This document shows, one piece after another, positions 21,610-32,405 of a stretch of 64,000 nt of DNA (the stretch's first letter is position 1; every line of letters begins with the position of its first letter). The position numbers and the translations under genes were made by a program. The DNA is taken from assembly GCA_949752735.1 (NCBI GenBank), contig OX457039.1, positions 24,457,330 to 24,521,329 of the forward strand, in the 5' to 3' direction. This DNA is from Lumbricus terrestris. Its lineage: Eukaryota; Annelida; Clitellata; Crassiclitellata; Lumbricidae. Below the pieces are notes generated by a model that did not search any database, had not been told where the DNA came from, and saw only the letters and a program-made list of their open reading frames with translations.

Positions 21610-21640
21610 GCAACATTCGTTAGACTCTAACGAATGTTGC
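21610..21640. repeat. 14-bp stem hairpin
   Basis: GCAACATTCGTTAG and CTAACGAATGTTGC are perfect inverted copies separated by 3 nt. Confidence 0.8.
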
Positions 21641-21794
21641 TTCGTAGCAAAAAAACAACGTTGAAATGCTGAACTATCGACTTTGTATACTTTGTATAAT
21701 AAGAAAATGGAATAATAGGCTAATGGATAATAGCAGAATTTAGTAGGCGCTATAATAGGCTATAAATAATTATGTTTGTCCGCGTGGGTTCTTT

Positions 21795-21836
<42 letters not shown>

Positions 21837-21856
21837 CAACGTGTTATATATATATA

Positions 21857-22133
21857 TCTAGAAAAAATCTTTATTAGCGTTTTAAGACAGATTTCATCAA
21901 TAGCATTTTAACACATATTTCATCAATGATCAGTAAAGAGTCTACAGTCGGCACGACGTCATACTTGCCCAGTAATAATTTCCGCAGCGCCCCGCAAGGG
22001 CGGATCACGCTTGGCTTTTTGGGAAAGCGGAGTTGGGTGGAGGGTTGGCGAAAACCCGAAATTTAGCGGTCAACGATAGTGGAGTAGTGTTAAAAACCAC
22101 AAATTTCTCGGGCAACGCCGGGTAAAACATCTA
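21857..22133 (+). mobile_element. CTAG-hairpin repeat family, copy 3
   Basis: Plus-strand orientation, ending GGGCAACGCCGGGTAAAACA, then TCTAG, then a TA microsatellite. Internal CCGCAGCGCCCCGCAAGG, TGGCGAAAACCCGAAATTT and GTCGGCACGACGTCATACTT are shared with copies 1 and 2. The left part starts inside a TA tract. Confidence 0.55.
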
Positions 22134-22344
22134 GTATATATATATATGTATATATATATATATCGGTTAGGAGCCGAGACCATCGTGAGAATTGTATAGA
22201 GACTGGCAGACTTTGATACACGTGGGATTGAATTGATTTGTTTCTTTGATCAATCACTGGAAGGGTCGGTGTGCTGTCAATCTTTTGATGGATCAGGAAA
22301 CAATATGTGCTGTCCAGCAAACCTTATAAGCTTTTCGTTGATTT

Positions 22345-22708
22345 CATTAGCGGCGCAAGGGGGAGGGCTAAGCCCCCCTAAAAAAGGCCATCCATTTTTC
22401 TCCCATGTCAAAATAAAAAATTTGCACAAAAAACCCCTTTAGCCCCCCCCCCAAAAAAAACCCGCAAAGGTACGCACGAGGTTTGCCAGACAGTTTGGGC
22501 GGACACGAAAAAAGGACTATTTCGAGCAAATGACTTTAAAAAAATTTAAATAGGTCATCAGAAATTTTGACGGCTGAAATGGACAAATTTTCTTGAGAGT
22601 TTGGTCGATGACAAAAAAAGGTCGTCAGAAATTTTGGCGACTGAGAACGGAAAATTTTCTCCCGCAAATCCAGCCCCCCCCCAAACTGAAATCCTGGCGC
22701 CGCCACTG
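22345..22708. mobile_element. hAT MITE, CAGTGGCGGCGC family, copy 2
   Basis: A 364-bp element. The left end is degenerate (CATTAGCGGCGCAAGG) and the right end is CTGGCGCCGCCACTG. Perfect GTTGATTT duplications lie at 22337-22344 and 22709-22716. Contains GGGCTAAGCCCCCCTA and at least two GGTCRTCAGAAATTTTGRCG modules. Confidence 0.88.
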
Positions 22709-22716
22709 GTTGATTT

Positions 22717-23345
22717 GATGTCTGGAGAAATTCCTGGCAAATGACCAGCCAAGGGTTTGCAAAGGAAACTTAACTTTGGAATTCTATGAAAGACTACGGG
22801 TCTTCAGCCCTTCCCCACAATTTTTACCCTGGATGAGACTGCGCTGGCGTTGGTGGCCAACAACAATGAAACAAGAGTTATTGTTTGTGAAAGAGATGAC
22901 TGTGTTTATAAGAGATGGGAGATTCGGTCGGCGCCTCGCTTGCGCTACTAGACCACAACAACCACCTGTTGCACTCGGACCAGATGCCAATCCACCACAT
23001 CAACCAGGATGCAGGTATAAGCGAAATCGAAGGTTGAGCAGCGCAGAATACCTCATTTCTCAACAACAGCTCACCATATCATCCATCCATTTCAGCGGCC
23101 ACCACCACCATCAACATCTTTGCCATGGGTGGCCGATTTTGATGGAATTGACGCCATATCTCCGACATTGGCACTGGCATCAAACAGATGTGTCGACGCC
23201 ATGGATCAAAAAAGGCGCACAATGAATACATACTCCTGCAGACTCAACTCAAGTGAAATGCAATCGGCTATTAGGCTACTATTTAGATTACCTCTCCTTC
23301 TCCTCCTTCTATTCCTCCCACTTTCGCTGGATTTAGTTTCTTGCA
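22717..23345 (+). other. Unclassified stretch with a 149-codon open frame
   Basis: The open frame at 22776-23225 has no recognisable domain and is rich in His, Arg and Trp. An alternative frame reads VIVCERDDCVYKRWEIRS, which I cannot assign. It could be an unknown transposon fragment, and I have no support for it being a gene. Confidence 0.25.
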
Positions 23346-23349
23346 CCGT

Positions 23350-23621
23350 ATCCAACTTCTATTATTGCATCTCCCCCTCCTCTTCCTTTTCCTTCTCCTC
23401 CAATATTTGCACCTCCTTCGATGCATGCACTTTCTTCCTCTCTTCCTCCTATTCTTCCATATCTATCCTCCTCCATTTAATTCTTCTTCTCCTCCTAGGC
23501 TCCTACTATTCTTCCTCTTTTTCGTTATACTTTTGTTCTTGCATCTCCTCTCACTCTTTCTCCTCCTCCTTCTATTATCCCTCCTCTTTTCGTCCTGCCC
23601 CTGCTCCTCCTGCTCCTCCTT

Positions 23622-23654
<33 letters not shown>

Positions 23655-23787
23655 ATATTCTTCATCCCTTTCGTCGTCCTCCTCCTCCTATACATATTCT
23701 TCCCCTTCTCTGCGTTATGAGTGGAAGAAATTGTTTCGTCTGTGAATTGATCGTTTCATATTACTATTATTATAACAACAACAACAA

Positions 23788-23818
<31 letters not shown>

Positions 23819-23845
23819 AATAATTATTATTATTATTATTATTAC

Positions 23846-23943
<98 letters not shown>
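23350..23943. repeat. TCC-rich tract followed by AAT/ATT microsatellite
   Basis: 23350-23710 is a pyrimidine-rich TCC/TCT tract. 23758-23943 is AAC/AAT then ATT repeats. The 317-codon open frame across it (poly-Ser, poly-Asn, poly-Tyr, poly-Ile) is a translation of simple repeats. Confidence 0.93.
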
Positions 23944-23944
<1 letters not shown>

Positions 23945-24024
23945 ATTGCCTACAGTGCCTACTTGGTTTCTTCCAGTCATTGCATGAACATGGAAGGCAA
24001 CGGAACAGTTTGCTTCGGCCTGAC

Positions 24025-24357
24025 TTTGAAGAGATTAGTAAGACTTTTGAAGAGATTAGTAAGACTCCTTTGAAGAGATTAGTAAGACTCCTTTGAAGAG
24101 ATTAGTAAGACTCCTTTGAAGAGATTCGTGAGACTCCTTTGAAGAGATTAGTAAGACTCCTTTGAAGAGATTAGTAAGACTTCTTTGAAGAGATTAGTAA
24201 GACTCCTTTGAAGAGATTAGTAAGACTCCTTTGAAGAGATTAGTAAGACTCCTTTGAAGAGATTAGTAAGACTCCTTTGAAGAGATTAGTAAGACTCCTT
24301 TGAAGAGATTAGTAAGACTCCTTTGAAGAGATTAGTAAGACTCCTTTGAAGAGATTA
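24025..24357. repeat. 23-bp minisatellite, about 14 copies
   Basis: Unit TTTGAAGAGATTAGTAAG followed by ACTCC, nearly identical through the array (one unit reads GATTCGTGAG). The high homogeneity suggests recent expansion. Confidence 0.95.
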
Positions 24358-24744
24358 TAGCTAAACGAACGAAGGCTGAAACGGTCTGCCGCCGATAAAT
24401 AATAACTTAGTTCTGAGTGAGCGATATGCGGAGGTATTTCTCTCATAATCTAATCCGTCGTGCGTGACCCGTCTCTTGATAACAGGTATAGGCTACATCC
24501 CGCTTGCCTAGACCTACTATGCCAGAAATGCATCCTGGGGCATTGATCCATTTTCTTGGCAGTTATCGTTAGGTATGGTATATATATATTATACCGGTAT
24601 AAATCCATATACAATGTATAGGGTACATACAGTATATACATGCACACACTGACACACACACGCACACACGCCCACTCACTTCCCATTATACAGGCGTTCT
24701 GAAGGACCTGCAGCGTAAACGACAAAAGATTATATAGGCTACAG

Positions 24745-24942
24745 TGGGGTGTGTCTTGCAGACGGAGGATTGCAGGTTCGAATCCACCTCAAGCCGTTTC
24801 GTAGGCACCTTGGGCAGGTCCTTCACTCTCAATTGCTCAGCGCTTCGGTGTGCAACTCCAATTCAGTGTCGGCGCTGTTTTGTCCGCGCTGCAGTCGGGA
24901 GCGCTTGTGAGTAGATATCGTTAAGAAGCGCTATAACAAGTG
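24745..24942 (+). mobile_element. tRNA-derived SINE (family B), copy 1
   Basis: Contains box B as TTGCAGGTTCGAATCCACC, body TTGGGCAGGTCCTTCACTC and CAGCGCTTCGGTGTGCAACT, and the tail GGGAGCGC..TGTGAGTAG..GCGCTATAACA. The 5' head is partly degraded. The tail is shared with the LINE at 26459-29760. Other copies are at 52392-52600 and 59298-59513. Confidence 0.75.
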
Positions 24943-25032
24943 CATGCATACATATTGGGAGTTCAAAATAGGCTCCATATCCTCATTAAAATCGTTTCGT
25001 CCTGTGTAACTGTTGTGTGTGTGCACAATAAT

Positions 25033-25106
25033 TTTTGAGCGCCTCTGAGTAGTTTTTTTCTTGAAGGAGCGCTGTATAAATGTCCGAATGAATGAATGAA
25101 CATATA
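25033..25106 (+). mobile_element. LINE/SINE tail fragment
   Basis: GAGCGCCTCTGAGTAG, then CTTGAAGGAGCGCTGTATAA, then GAATGAATGAATGAAC: the common LINE/SINE-B 3' tail with its GAAT microsatellite. Confidence 0.7.
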
Positions 25107-25180
25107 CTACATATACATATATATAATATATATCCAGGTTGCTGCTTTGAATTCTCCTCACCAACTGAGTGGTGAGAAGA

Positions 25181-26113
25181 AGAAAACTGTGCAGAATTGT
25201 TTTTGTCAGAACATCGTCAAATTTTCACCAATTTTAATAACTTTTGGTAGGTAGACGGCAAAATGGCTGAAATTTCATGCTATATATAAATTTTCCACCT
25301 CATCTGACTCATTTCACCGCACTACCTTGTTAAACACTGATGTACCAATTTTTCATATAACGGTGTCTCGAAGCTTGGCTGCACTGAAATCCATTGCATC
25401 GAGCCTGATGTCAAAGTGAATGGGCATAGGCCTACTATCGCGACAACCTTTTTGCCCAGATGATACCGTAAGACATAGGCTACGCCGGATATCCAAGGGC
25501 GAGTTTATTGTCTTTCAACAGGCGGGCGGCCCGGCGCATCAAGCACGACACCGTCTCCTTCCTGGAGCGAGAGACGCCCGGCTTCATCCCTCCAACACTG
25601 TGGCCACCGAATTCAATGGATCTTAACCCAGTCGACTATAGCATATGGAGTGTGCTGCAGCAGAAGGTTTGCCAGTCCAGAATAGCCAGTGTCGACGAAC
25701 TCAAAACGCTTCTGCTTGACGAGTGGGCGCGCCAGTCGATCGTTCATGCTGCTAGCAGTCAGTCGCGTCGCCGTCTAAGAGCTTGTGTTCGTGTATTCGG
25801 GACACATTTCGAGCACCAATTCTAACACTTTAAGCAGAGCTGTCATAGCAATTAAAACACTCTGCTAGGTAAACCATATTTTACTTTACTGCGTGCTAAT
25901 TCAGTCATCGGAAAGTGTGTTGCAAGTAATCAAATTTAAACGTTATATAAAAATTGGTACATCTGTGTTTAACAAGGTAGTGCGTTGAAATGAGTTAGGT
26001 GAGGTGGAAAATTTATATATAGCATAAAATTTCAGCCATATTGCCGTTTATTTACCAAAAGTTATTGAAATTGGTGGAAATTTGACGAAAACAATTTTGC
26101 ACAGTTTTTTTAG
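25181..26113 (+). mobile_element. Mariner-like element with ~185-bp inverted repeats
   Basis: The two ends are inverted copies over about 185 bp: AAAACTGTGCAGAATTGTTT at the left against its complement at 26080-26108, through AATTTTCCACCTCATCTGAC to ACCAATTTTTCATATAACG. The ~570 bp between them hold the C-terminal end of a transposase. Most of the coding region is deleted. No close relative is seen elsewhere in the window. Confidence 0.8.
25500..25825 (+). pseudogene. Mariner-like transposase C-terminal fragment
   Basis: An open frame (25508-25825, TAA at the end) reads PGFIPPTLWPPNSMDLNPVD, then YSIWSVLQQKV, and ends RACVRVFGTHFEHQF. WPPNSxDLNPxDYSIW carries the last catalytic aspartate of DDD-type mariner transposases. 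The segment with the first two aspartates is missing, although QQAGGPAHQARHRLLPGARD upstream in another frame resembles the QDGAPAH motif. Confidence 0.8.
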
Positions 26114-26540
26114 ACACGGTGTAAAATAAATATTGGGTTTGAGTTAAAATTATGTGTTTGTTGTAGGACTTACTAGTTTAAAAAATGTTTTTGAACAGTA
26201 CTCTAGACTCTAGAAATAAAGTTGCAATTATCTTTTTGGATAGGAAGGAGACATTTGAAAAAAACGTTGGACAAACGCCACTCTTCTTGAGATTACACTA
26301 ATAAACTACTGTTACGACATAATATACCGTAATTATTTGCTATAAAAAATATATATATAACGGATAAAGGGTTCCAGGCTTGCATGTTGCCCACCTCTGT
26401 GTAGAGTGTTCACAATCAGATACTTAATTTTGTCATTTTATAATGCGCCACGTAGCACTTTCATTCATTCATTCAATTCGAGAATTTATATAGCACCTCT
26501 TCAAGAAACCTACTCAGAGGCGCTCCCAGCCCAGCCACAG

Positions 26541-28072
26541 CTAAAAAAGGTAGGATTTGATATACCTAAAAAATGCAGGGGAATTTAGCCTAGGCATTGG
26601 TCGCAAGGTTAGTGGGAGGCCATTCCAGATAGCGGGACCCACAACAGAAAAGGCTCGGCGCTGTCTGATAGAAGTGCGAGCTCGCGGAACCAAAAGCTCA
26701 CCCGGACGGTTGCCGCAGAGCAAAGAGCTCGACGGGCTGCAAGGTCTGAGACAGGTCGACAAAGGCTAGACAAGTACGACAGAGCACAAGAAAGACGGCA
26801 TCGCCAAACAAGTGCAGCAACTCGGTAGGAGATGCGCTGTGAAAAAGGGAGCCAGTGAAGAACGTCACGCATATAAGCAGAGACGGGGGCATATTTAGGA
26901 ATGAGGCCAATGAGGCGAGCAGCCGAACGAAGAACTCGCTCAAGGCGCCCAATTAGTCCAAGTGGCAGACCCAAAAGTACCGAACTGCAGTAATCAATTC
27001 TACTAGTGACAAAGGCATGCACAAGAGTCATCGTAGCACTATGAGAGAGGGATCTTGAGACAACTCGGAGTTGACGAAGCTCGTAGTAGCAACTACGAGT
27101 GACCAAATTGATATGCTTTGAGAAATTGAGCTCTTGATCCAAAGTAATGCCAAGGTCTCGCACTGTGAAAGAGAGATATCAGGGAAAGTTGCTGTTATTA
27201 AGTGCAGGTCAATGGACGCCAATTGCCTGCGAGTACCAAACCAGATGAACTGAGTTTTAGAGGGATTTAGTAGCAAATGATTAGATGCCATCCATGATGA
27301 GATAGCATCAATGGCATTGGACATTAAAGACACAGTGGACACTGGACAATGCATCAGTGGCAAAGCAGTGAGCATAAGCCTGCACGTCATCAGCATAGAG
27401 TTGGTGCAGGAGACCACATGTAAACAACAAGGAACTAATACCAGCTGTATAGAGGACGTACAGTAAAGGGCCCAACACTGGACCCTGTGGCACACCAAAA
27501 GGGGCTGAGACCCAACACGACCTAGACTCAGTCCTAGAGGCACCCAAAACCACACAGTGCGCCCAGAAATAAAAGAGCGAAGCCATTTTAAGCAGCACCA
27601 GTCAAGCCAAAGGTAACAGAGAGACGATGTAGCAAGATAGAATGGTCAACAGCATCAAAAGCGGCACTAACATCAAAAAGAGCTAAAAGAGTGACCTAAC
27701 CACGGCCTATGGCCCCATATAAATCAGACAATAGGCAAACCAAAAGAGTTTTAGTAGAATGATTTCTACGGAAACCTGACTGTTGAGAGGGGAGTAACCC
27801 ACAAACATGTCCAAATATGCAATTAAATGGTTTGCAACAAAGCGTTCTAAAATTTTAGATAAAAAAGTAACATTGGCAATAGGTCTGTAGTTGCCTGGAT
27901 CACTTGGGTCCAGGCCGTCACGTTTCAGAACAGGAAGCAGGATTGATTGTTTCTGAGAAGGTGGAAGATGAGTTTCCTTGATAGACACTGGTTGCAGAGC
28001 GTAGTGAGGAAGGGCAGAAAGTCGTCTATGAGTTCTTGAATGATAAATGTAGGTACAACATCCAACTCGCAC
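26541..28072 (-). pseudogene. LINE reverse transcriptase and C-terminus, broken
   Basis: Three frame-shifted minus-strand pieces. 27707-28072 reads GLDPSDPGNYRPIANVTFLS. 27308-27598 reads PFGVPQGPVLGPLLYVLYT and LYADDVQAYAH, the catalytic YADD box. 26609-27163 reads LGITLDQELNFSKHINLVTR and RIDYCSSVLLGLP. The C-terminus (26541-26762) reads RAFSVVGPAIWNGLPLTLR. All domains are in LINE order. The palm motif is preserved but the frame is not. Confidence 0.85.
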
Positions 28073-28221
28073 GTTTTCGGTGCAGATGCTGTAGAATTAG
28101 CCTTCGCAACTCTAGTGCAGTGACCTCATTTAAGGTAGATAGACGGTGATCAGTGACAGAGAATTCTGGTGAAGTAGAAGCTGTCACGTATGGCTGAAAT
28201 TTTAACTGTATGGCGTAAATT

Positions 28222-29640
28222 TTAACTGTATGGCGCTCCAGAAATGCGTTCGCAGTAAATGGTTGCGGTGACTGCGATTGATGGTTGGCTGATTGACGAC
28301 CGAGGAGGTTGTTGAATGTCGACCACAACTTCTTTGGCTCCGTTGACTGGCGAGTGATGACCGCCTCCCAGTATTCGCGCCACCCTCCCGGTAAGCGGTG
28401 TGCATCTTCCGGACGGAATGAATCCAGTGGTTTGATCAGGAGGAGAGCGCGTTCGTCTGTAAATCCTCTCCAGGCAGCGGGCGCGTCGACGGAGCGCTCT
28501 GCACTCTGCGTTGAACCCCGGAGACAGCGGTCGATGACGAGTCTTAACGGATCGCAATGGTGAGAAAGTGTCGATGATCTCGGTCATCACAGCTTCGTAG
28601 GAATCGAATAGTTCAGTGACAGACTGCGTAGGAATTGATTCAACATCTTTGAAGAGAGGATGGTCCTGAATCGTTGCTCCAAAAGCGGCGGGATTCAAGT
28701 TTTTCCAATGGCGAATCCGTCTTGTAATGAGGAGTGGCTGCTCCAGAATAAAAGGAATGGAATCAATCAATAGACCGTGGTCAGATATGATAGGAGGATG
28801 AATGTCGATGCCCATCACCTGACGATCGTCCCTGGTGACGATCAGGTCGAGCCAACCACCCAGACGATGTGTAGACTCAGCAACGTGTTGCAATCCAAAT
28901 TGCTCCAGTACAATGACAAAGCCGGTCCCAAGCCCGGTTGAAAAAGGAGGAGGGTTGGGACATGGGGTTAGCAGCCCCATTCCTGTAAAAGACCTTAACG
29001 CTACAAAAACAACAACAAGTAGGAGCCATTCCGGTACAGACCTGCGGGGAAGGCCTAGGCTGGGACGAGGGGGCGGAGGAGGTGGCTGGCGACCGTGTGG
29101 AATGGCGAGGACTTGTTGACCAATGCTCCGATCGGAACAGGAGGAACTAAGTCTAAGTAAGTAAGACAATGACAAAGTCACTGGATTCTGGTAGCAGGCA
29201 ATCTTCCAGGTTCAGATTAAGATCCCCTGCTAGGACCAGCTGCGCATTGTATAACGCAAATTGCTCAAGCAATGTAGCTAGTTACATGAAAAACGCCGAG
29301 GTCGGAGAAGAAGAACCAGGGCGGTAAACAGTCAGAAGTGTAGTTGAACCTCGCTTAGATGAAAACGAGACCGCAAGCGCTTCAAAAGTCGATGGAGTTT
29401 GGAGTAGCTGAATCTTCTTCGCACGTAGACTGTCTCTGTAGTAGAGTCTGCATCCTGGTCCTCAGATCTTGAGCGATCGATGTACAGGTAGCCGGAGGGG
29501 GCAGAGCGGCGTACGGCGACATCAGCGGATGATTCCGCAACCGCAATAACATCCAGATCATTGGATGATATCGTGTCAGCAACTTGCACAAACTTCGTCT
29601 TCAGCGAGCGGACGTTCAGCGTAGCAAGACGAATGACTGA
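28222..29640 (-). pseudogene. LINE endonuclease domain, broken
   Basis: It begins around 29640 with ATLNVRSLKTKF (the APE LNVRSL start), then NDLDVIAVAES, SAPSGYLYIDR and, past the insertion, VLEQFGLQHVAESTHRLGG and LDLIVTRDD...ISDHGLL (the D-x-I and SDH catalytic end). The linker follows, with PLRSVKTRHRPLSPGFNAEC. The exonuclease-endonuclease-phosphatase family motifs are in order. Frame changes lie near 29340 and at the insertion. Confidence 0.82.
28922..29165 (+). mobile_element. Retroposed insertion with TAAG tail inside the LINE
   Basis: Flanked by a perfect 12-bp duplication, ACAATGACAAAG, at 28910-28921 and 29166-29177. It ends in CTAAGTCTAAGTAAGTAAG, a short repeat tail as left by non-LTR retrotransposition. 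The body includes GGTTGGGACATGGGGTTAGC and AACGCTACAAAAACAACAAC. It extends the endonuclease frame by chance. Its own family is not identified. Confidence 0.82.
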
Positions 29641-29942
29641 CGACGAAGATGAAGAAGGAAGCGAAGAGCGGTTAGGCCACGAAGACAGCAGTTGTAGAGA
29701 AGAAGTCCAGGCTGGCAGACCTGTTGGTCGCCATAGTCCATAATAGACTAGCGTCTTTCGAACTGACCGTTTAATTGACGATGGACACGTGATGAGTGAA
29801 CGAATCAGGTCAGCTTGAGTCTCGGTCAGGCGAGGTAGGCCAGTAAGTGTTTAAGCAAACAAGAAAATAATAAGTATCGCTAGAATTTCTGGTTGATTTA
29901 GAGATGAACCAGCCTATCATTGAAATCCAACTGTGCCCACAC

Positions 29943-30002
29943 ATTCATTCATTCATTCATTCATTCATTCATTCATTCATTCATTCATTCATTCATTCAT
30001 TA
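29943..30002. repeat. ATTC microsatellite
   Basis: About 15 units of ATTC, possibly a LINE-tail remnant, as other LINE/SINE tails here end in GAAT. Confidence 0.95.
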
Positions 30003-30208
30003 TATGCATTTACATAGCGCCTAACACATGTGCCAATCGCCCATACTAAATGTGTGGTTTCGACTAATTGCTCTCAATTTTTCCCTTTTGCGATTACAAC
30101 AAATTACGGCAATGAATTAACTATTGAAATTTGTTTCTTTTGCAGAAGCGGAGCCCTAAAGTGTGGGCCATGATCAGCAAAACATGTTGAACATGCCTCA
30201 ATCCGCCA

Positions 30209-30497
30209 CTGGTGGCGCTAGGGGACTGGGGGCTAAGCCCCCTACAAGAGGCTCAGCCCCCCCCTAAAAAAAAGGGCCATCAGAATTTTTTTACATTGAA
30301 ATATCTACGTTTTTCTCGGCTGACGACTAAAAAAAAGGTCGTCAGAAATTTTGGCGGCGAAAATGGAAAATTTTTATGAGATTTCGGTCGATGACTAAAA
30401 AAAAAGGTCGTCAGAAATTTAATTTTTACGGATGAAAATGTGAAATTTTCGCCGCGAGGCTTCAGCCCCCCAAACTGAAATCCTGGCGCCGCCACTG
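30209..30497. mobile_element. hAT MITE, CAGTGGCGGCGC family, copy 3
   Basis: The left end is CTGGTGGCGCTAGG and the right end is CTGGCGCCGCCACTG. Contains GGGGGCTAAGCCCCCTACA and two GGTCGTCAGAAATTT modules about 63 bp apart. I found no matching target duplication. The left flank (30140-30208) resembles the end of the CAGGGCCGG family, so insertion into or recombination with that element is likely. Confidence 0.75.
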
Positions 30498-31038
30498 CTG
30501 GGTCCGCTGTAATAAATATGCGCATGGTGGACCGGTGGGTTCTTAGAAGAGAGAGAGCCATTGCAGGGTAATCACAGCACCCGGATCAGCACTAACCTTA
30601 ATAGGTCTATACTCTATAATGACTGCATGCAAGTTGAATGTATGTATACAGGCCTACATGGTCACAAAATGTCATGCATATTTGTAGATAAGGCGTTCAT
30701 CGGTGTCCAACTAAAAATGCGTTAAATGAGATGAGATGCGATGTAGTAAAGCGCTCTGATGGTATACATGTACGTTACATTATCCGGACATCATCTCATG
30801 GGATTTAGGTCTATGCATTTGAATTCTCATGAACCAGAGTATTAAAGCCTAATGCGGGTCTTTGCGTGTATACACTACATGTAGCTATCTTCATGCAGAA
30901 GGCAACCCAAAGCATTAACTTTTCGTAGATATTATAATGTATCTATCTGCTGCCACTCGTGGGTCCGCTAACGATAAAGTGTGCATTGGACACCTACGGG
31001 TTGTTAACCCATGGATAATGATGATGATGATGATGATG
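30498..31038. other. Unclassified intron stretch
   Basis: No repeat family or exon recognised. A single CTGCCACTCGTGGGTCCGC at about 30949 resembles the unit of the minisatellite that follows and may be its seed. Confidence 0.45.
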
Positions 31039-31248
31039 CTGCCACTCGTGCGTATTCTACTGCCACTCGTGCGTATTTTGCTGCCACTCGTGCGTATTCT
31101 GCTGCCACTCGTGCGTATTCTGCTGCCACTCGTGCGTATTCTACTGCCACTCGTGCGTATTCTGCTGCCACTCGTGCGTATTCTACTGCCACTCGTGCGT
31201 ATTCTGCTGCCACTCGTGCGTATTCTGCTGCCACTCGTGCGTATTCTG
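31039..31248. repeat. 21-bp minisatellite, 10 copies
   Basis: Ten exact-length units of CTGCCACTCGTGCGTATTCT plus one base, varying only at the last two positions. The unit is a multiple of three, so several frames stay open as 7-residue repeats (LPLVRIL, ATRAYSA, YARVAAE). I do not regard these as coding. Confidence 0.95.
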
Positions 31249-31860
31249 TCCGTCTAAGCGACTGCAGACATATGGGGGAATATAAGTTCGCATATAATTG
31301 TCGATAACATGGTTGGATTGAATGTGGTGCCTGAAAACACAAATGATAAGACATCCTTCGCAGTCCGCATAGCTGCACGATAGCTAATCCACTCATCTAG
31401 AATAAGGCCATAATAATAGACGCCTCTATCAATTACCATAGTCCACACGGGACTCGCTGTTCTGCATGATATTATTTGGATTGAAAAATCATAGAGATCA
31501 AGGATGAGGATAAAGCTTTTTTGCTTTAGAGGTCTTCATATCATGCGCTCACCTATAACACGTAGGCTATAAAATTATATTCTTCAGACATACAGCGCAG
31601 TTGAATGCTGCAGTATTTCCCCGTATGTCCTATCGTGTATTGGGTTCAAGTCTGCTTTCTGCCGGTAGTTTCTTATCTGAACACAGCTGCCTCACTCGAA
31701 ATCTCCATCCATCTTAGCGTGCATGCTGCTGCAGTGAAAGACCAACCTGCAACTTCCGTGGCAGATGAAGGAGTCTTCGTGAAGAAGGAGTCGGCCATCT
31801 CGAGATCAGCCCCCGCTTCATCCGCCCCCGCCGCCATTGTGCTGTTGCCTTCTACCGCCT
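31249..31860. other. Unclassified intron stretch
   Basis: An open frame at 31605-31940 ends in a CGT/CAA microsatellite and has no recognisable domain. Nothing else is supported. Confidence 0.4.
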
Positions 31861-31862
31861 CA

Positions 31863-31894
<32 letters not shown>

Positions 31895-31931
31895 TTCATC
31901 GTCATCGTCGTCTACAACAACAACAACAACA
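31861..31931. repeat. CGT/CAA microsatellite
   Basis: CGT units followed by CAA units. Confidence 0.93.
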
Positions 31932-32185
31932 GCTTCATAGCAAACAGTTGTCACAGCAGCAGTCGCTCCTAACATATTATATACTTAAATTATAATCGGA
32001 GCATGCAAACAGTTAGAACCAGATCTTGTCATCTAACAGAGAAAACACTCAACTCAAGATATCTTATGGCGGCTACTAATATTATTCATTTCAATCGCTA
32101 ATTCGCTATTCCTGTCGTTATCGTCCAATAGATCTGGAAATTCTGAAAACAGACTTCTACTGACTTGCAGGAAATTGATATGGAT

Positions 32186-32405
32186 GTATTTATACTGGCT
32201 CGCTTAGTTACATCGGTAAGAGCGCTGGCCGCGCGTCTGTACGCGACTCTGTGAAGGAGAGCGTGCGGGCCGCGATTCGCTTGCCGAGGGTGGCTATTTC
32301 AGAGATTCAAAATCTCGGGCTAGCACGGTCCGTCCAAGGGAACCTAAATGGCGTGGCGACATTAATCATCTTTGAAATGACAGTGTCGTTAAACATGTAA
32401 CAACA
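32186..32405 (+). mobile_element. tRNA-derived SINE-like element (family C)
   Basis: The head TCGCTTAGTTACATCGGTAA followed by GAGCGCTGGCC resembles a tRNA D-arm/box A region. The body includes GGGCTAGCACGGTCCGTCC and the 3' end is GTCGTTAAACATGTAACAAC with a CAA-rich tail. Box B is poor. The family has only this copy in the window. Confidence 0.4.

Larger units (their letters stand above)
26459..29760 (-). mobile_element. Nearly full-length but broken LINE (CR1/L2 group)
   Basis: Minus-strand order: APE-type endonuclease (about 29640-28600), reverse transcriptase (about 28000-27030), C-terminal domain (27163-26541), then a 3' tail reading GGGAGCGCCTCTGAGTAG and GAAGAGGTGCTATATAAATT followed by GAAT repeats (26459-26477). 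It would insert by target-primed reverse transcription. It is interrupted by a 244-bp insertion at 28922-29165 and by many frame changes. The tail is shared with SINE family B. Confidence 0.88.

Noticed and set aside
22776..23225. 149-codon frame as a host gene
   Set aside because: No recognisable domain, no splice context that I can support, and biased His/Arg composition; kept only as an unclassified stretch.
23120..24073. 317-codon open frame
   Set aside because: It translates TCC, AAT and ATT microsatellites into homopolymers (Ser, Asn, Tyr, Ile); no domain and no conserved start.
24025..24357. Possible CRISPR array
   Set aside because: Units are directly abutting with no variable spacers, and the DNA is animal.
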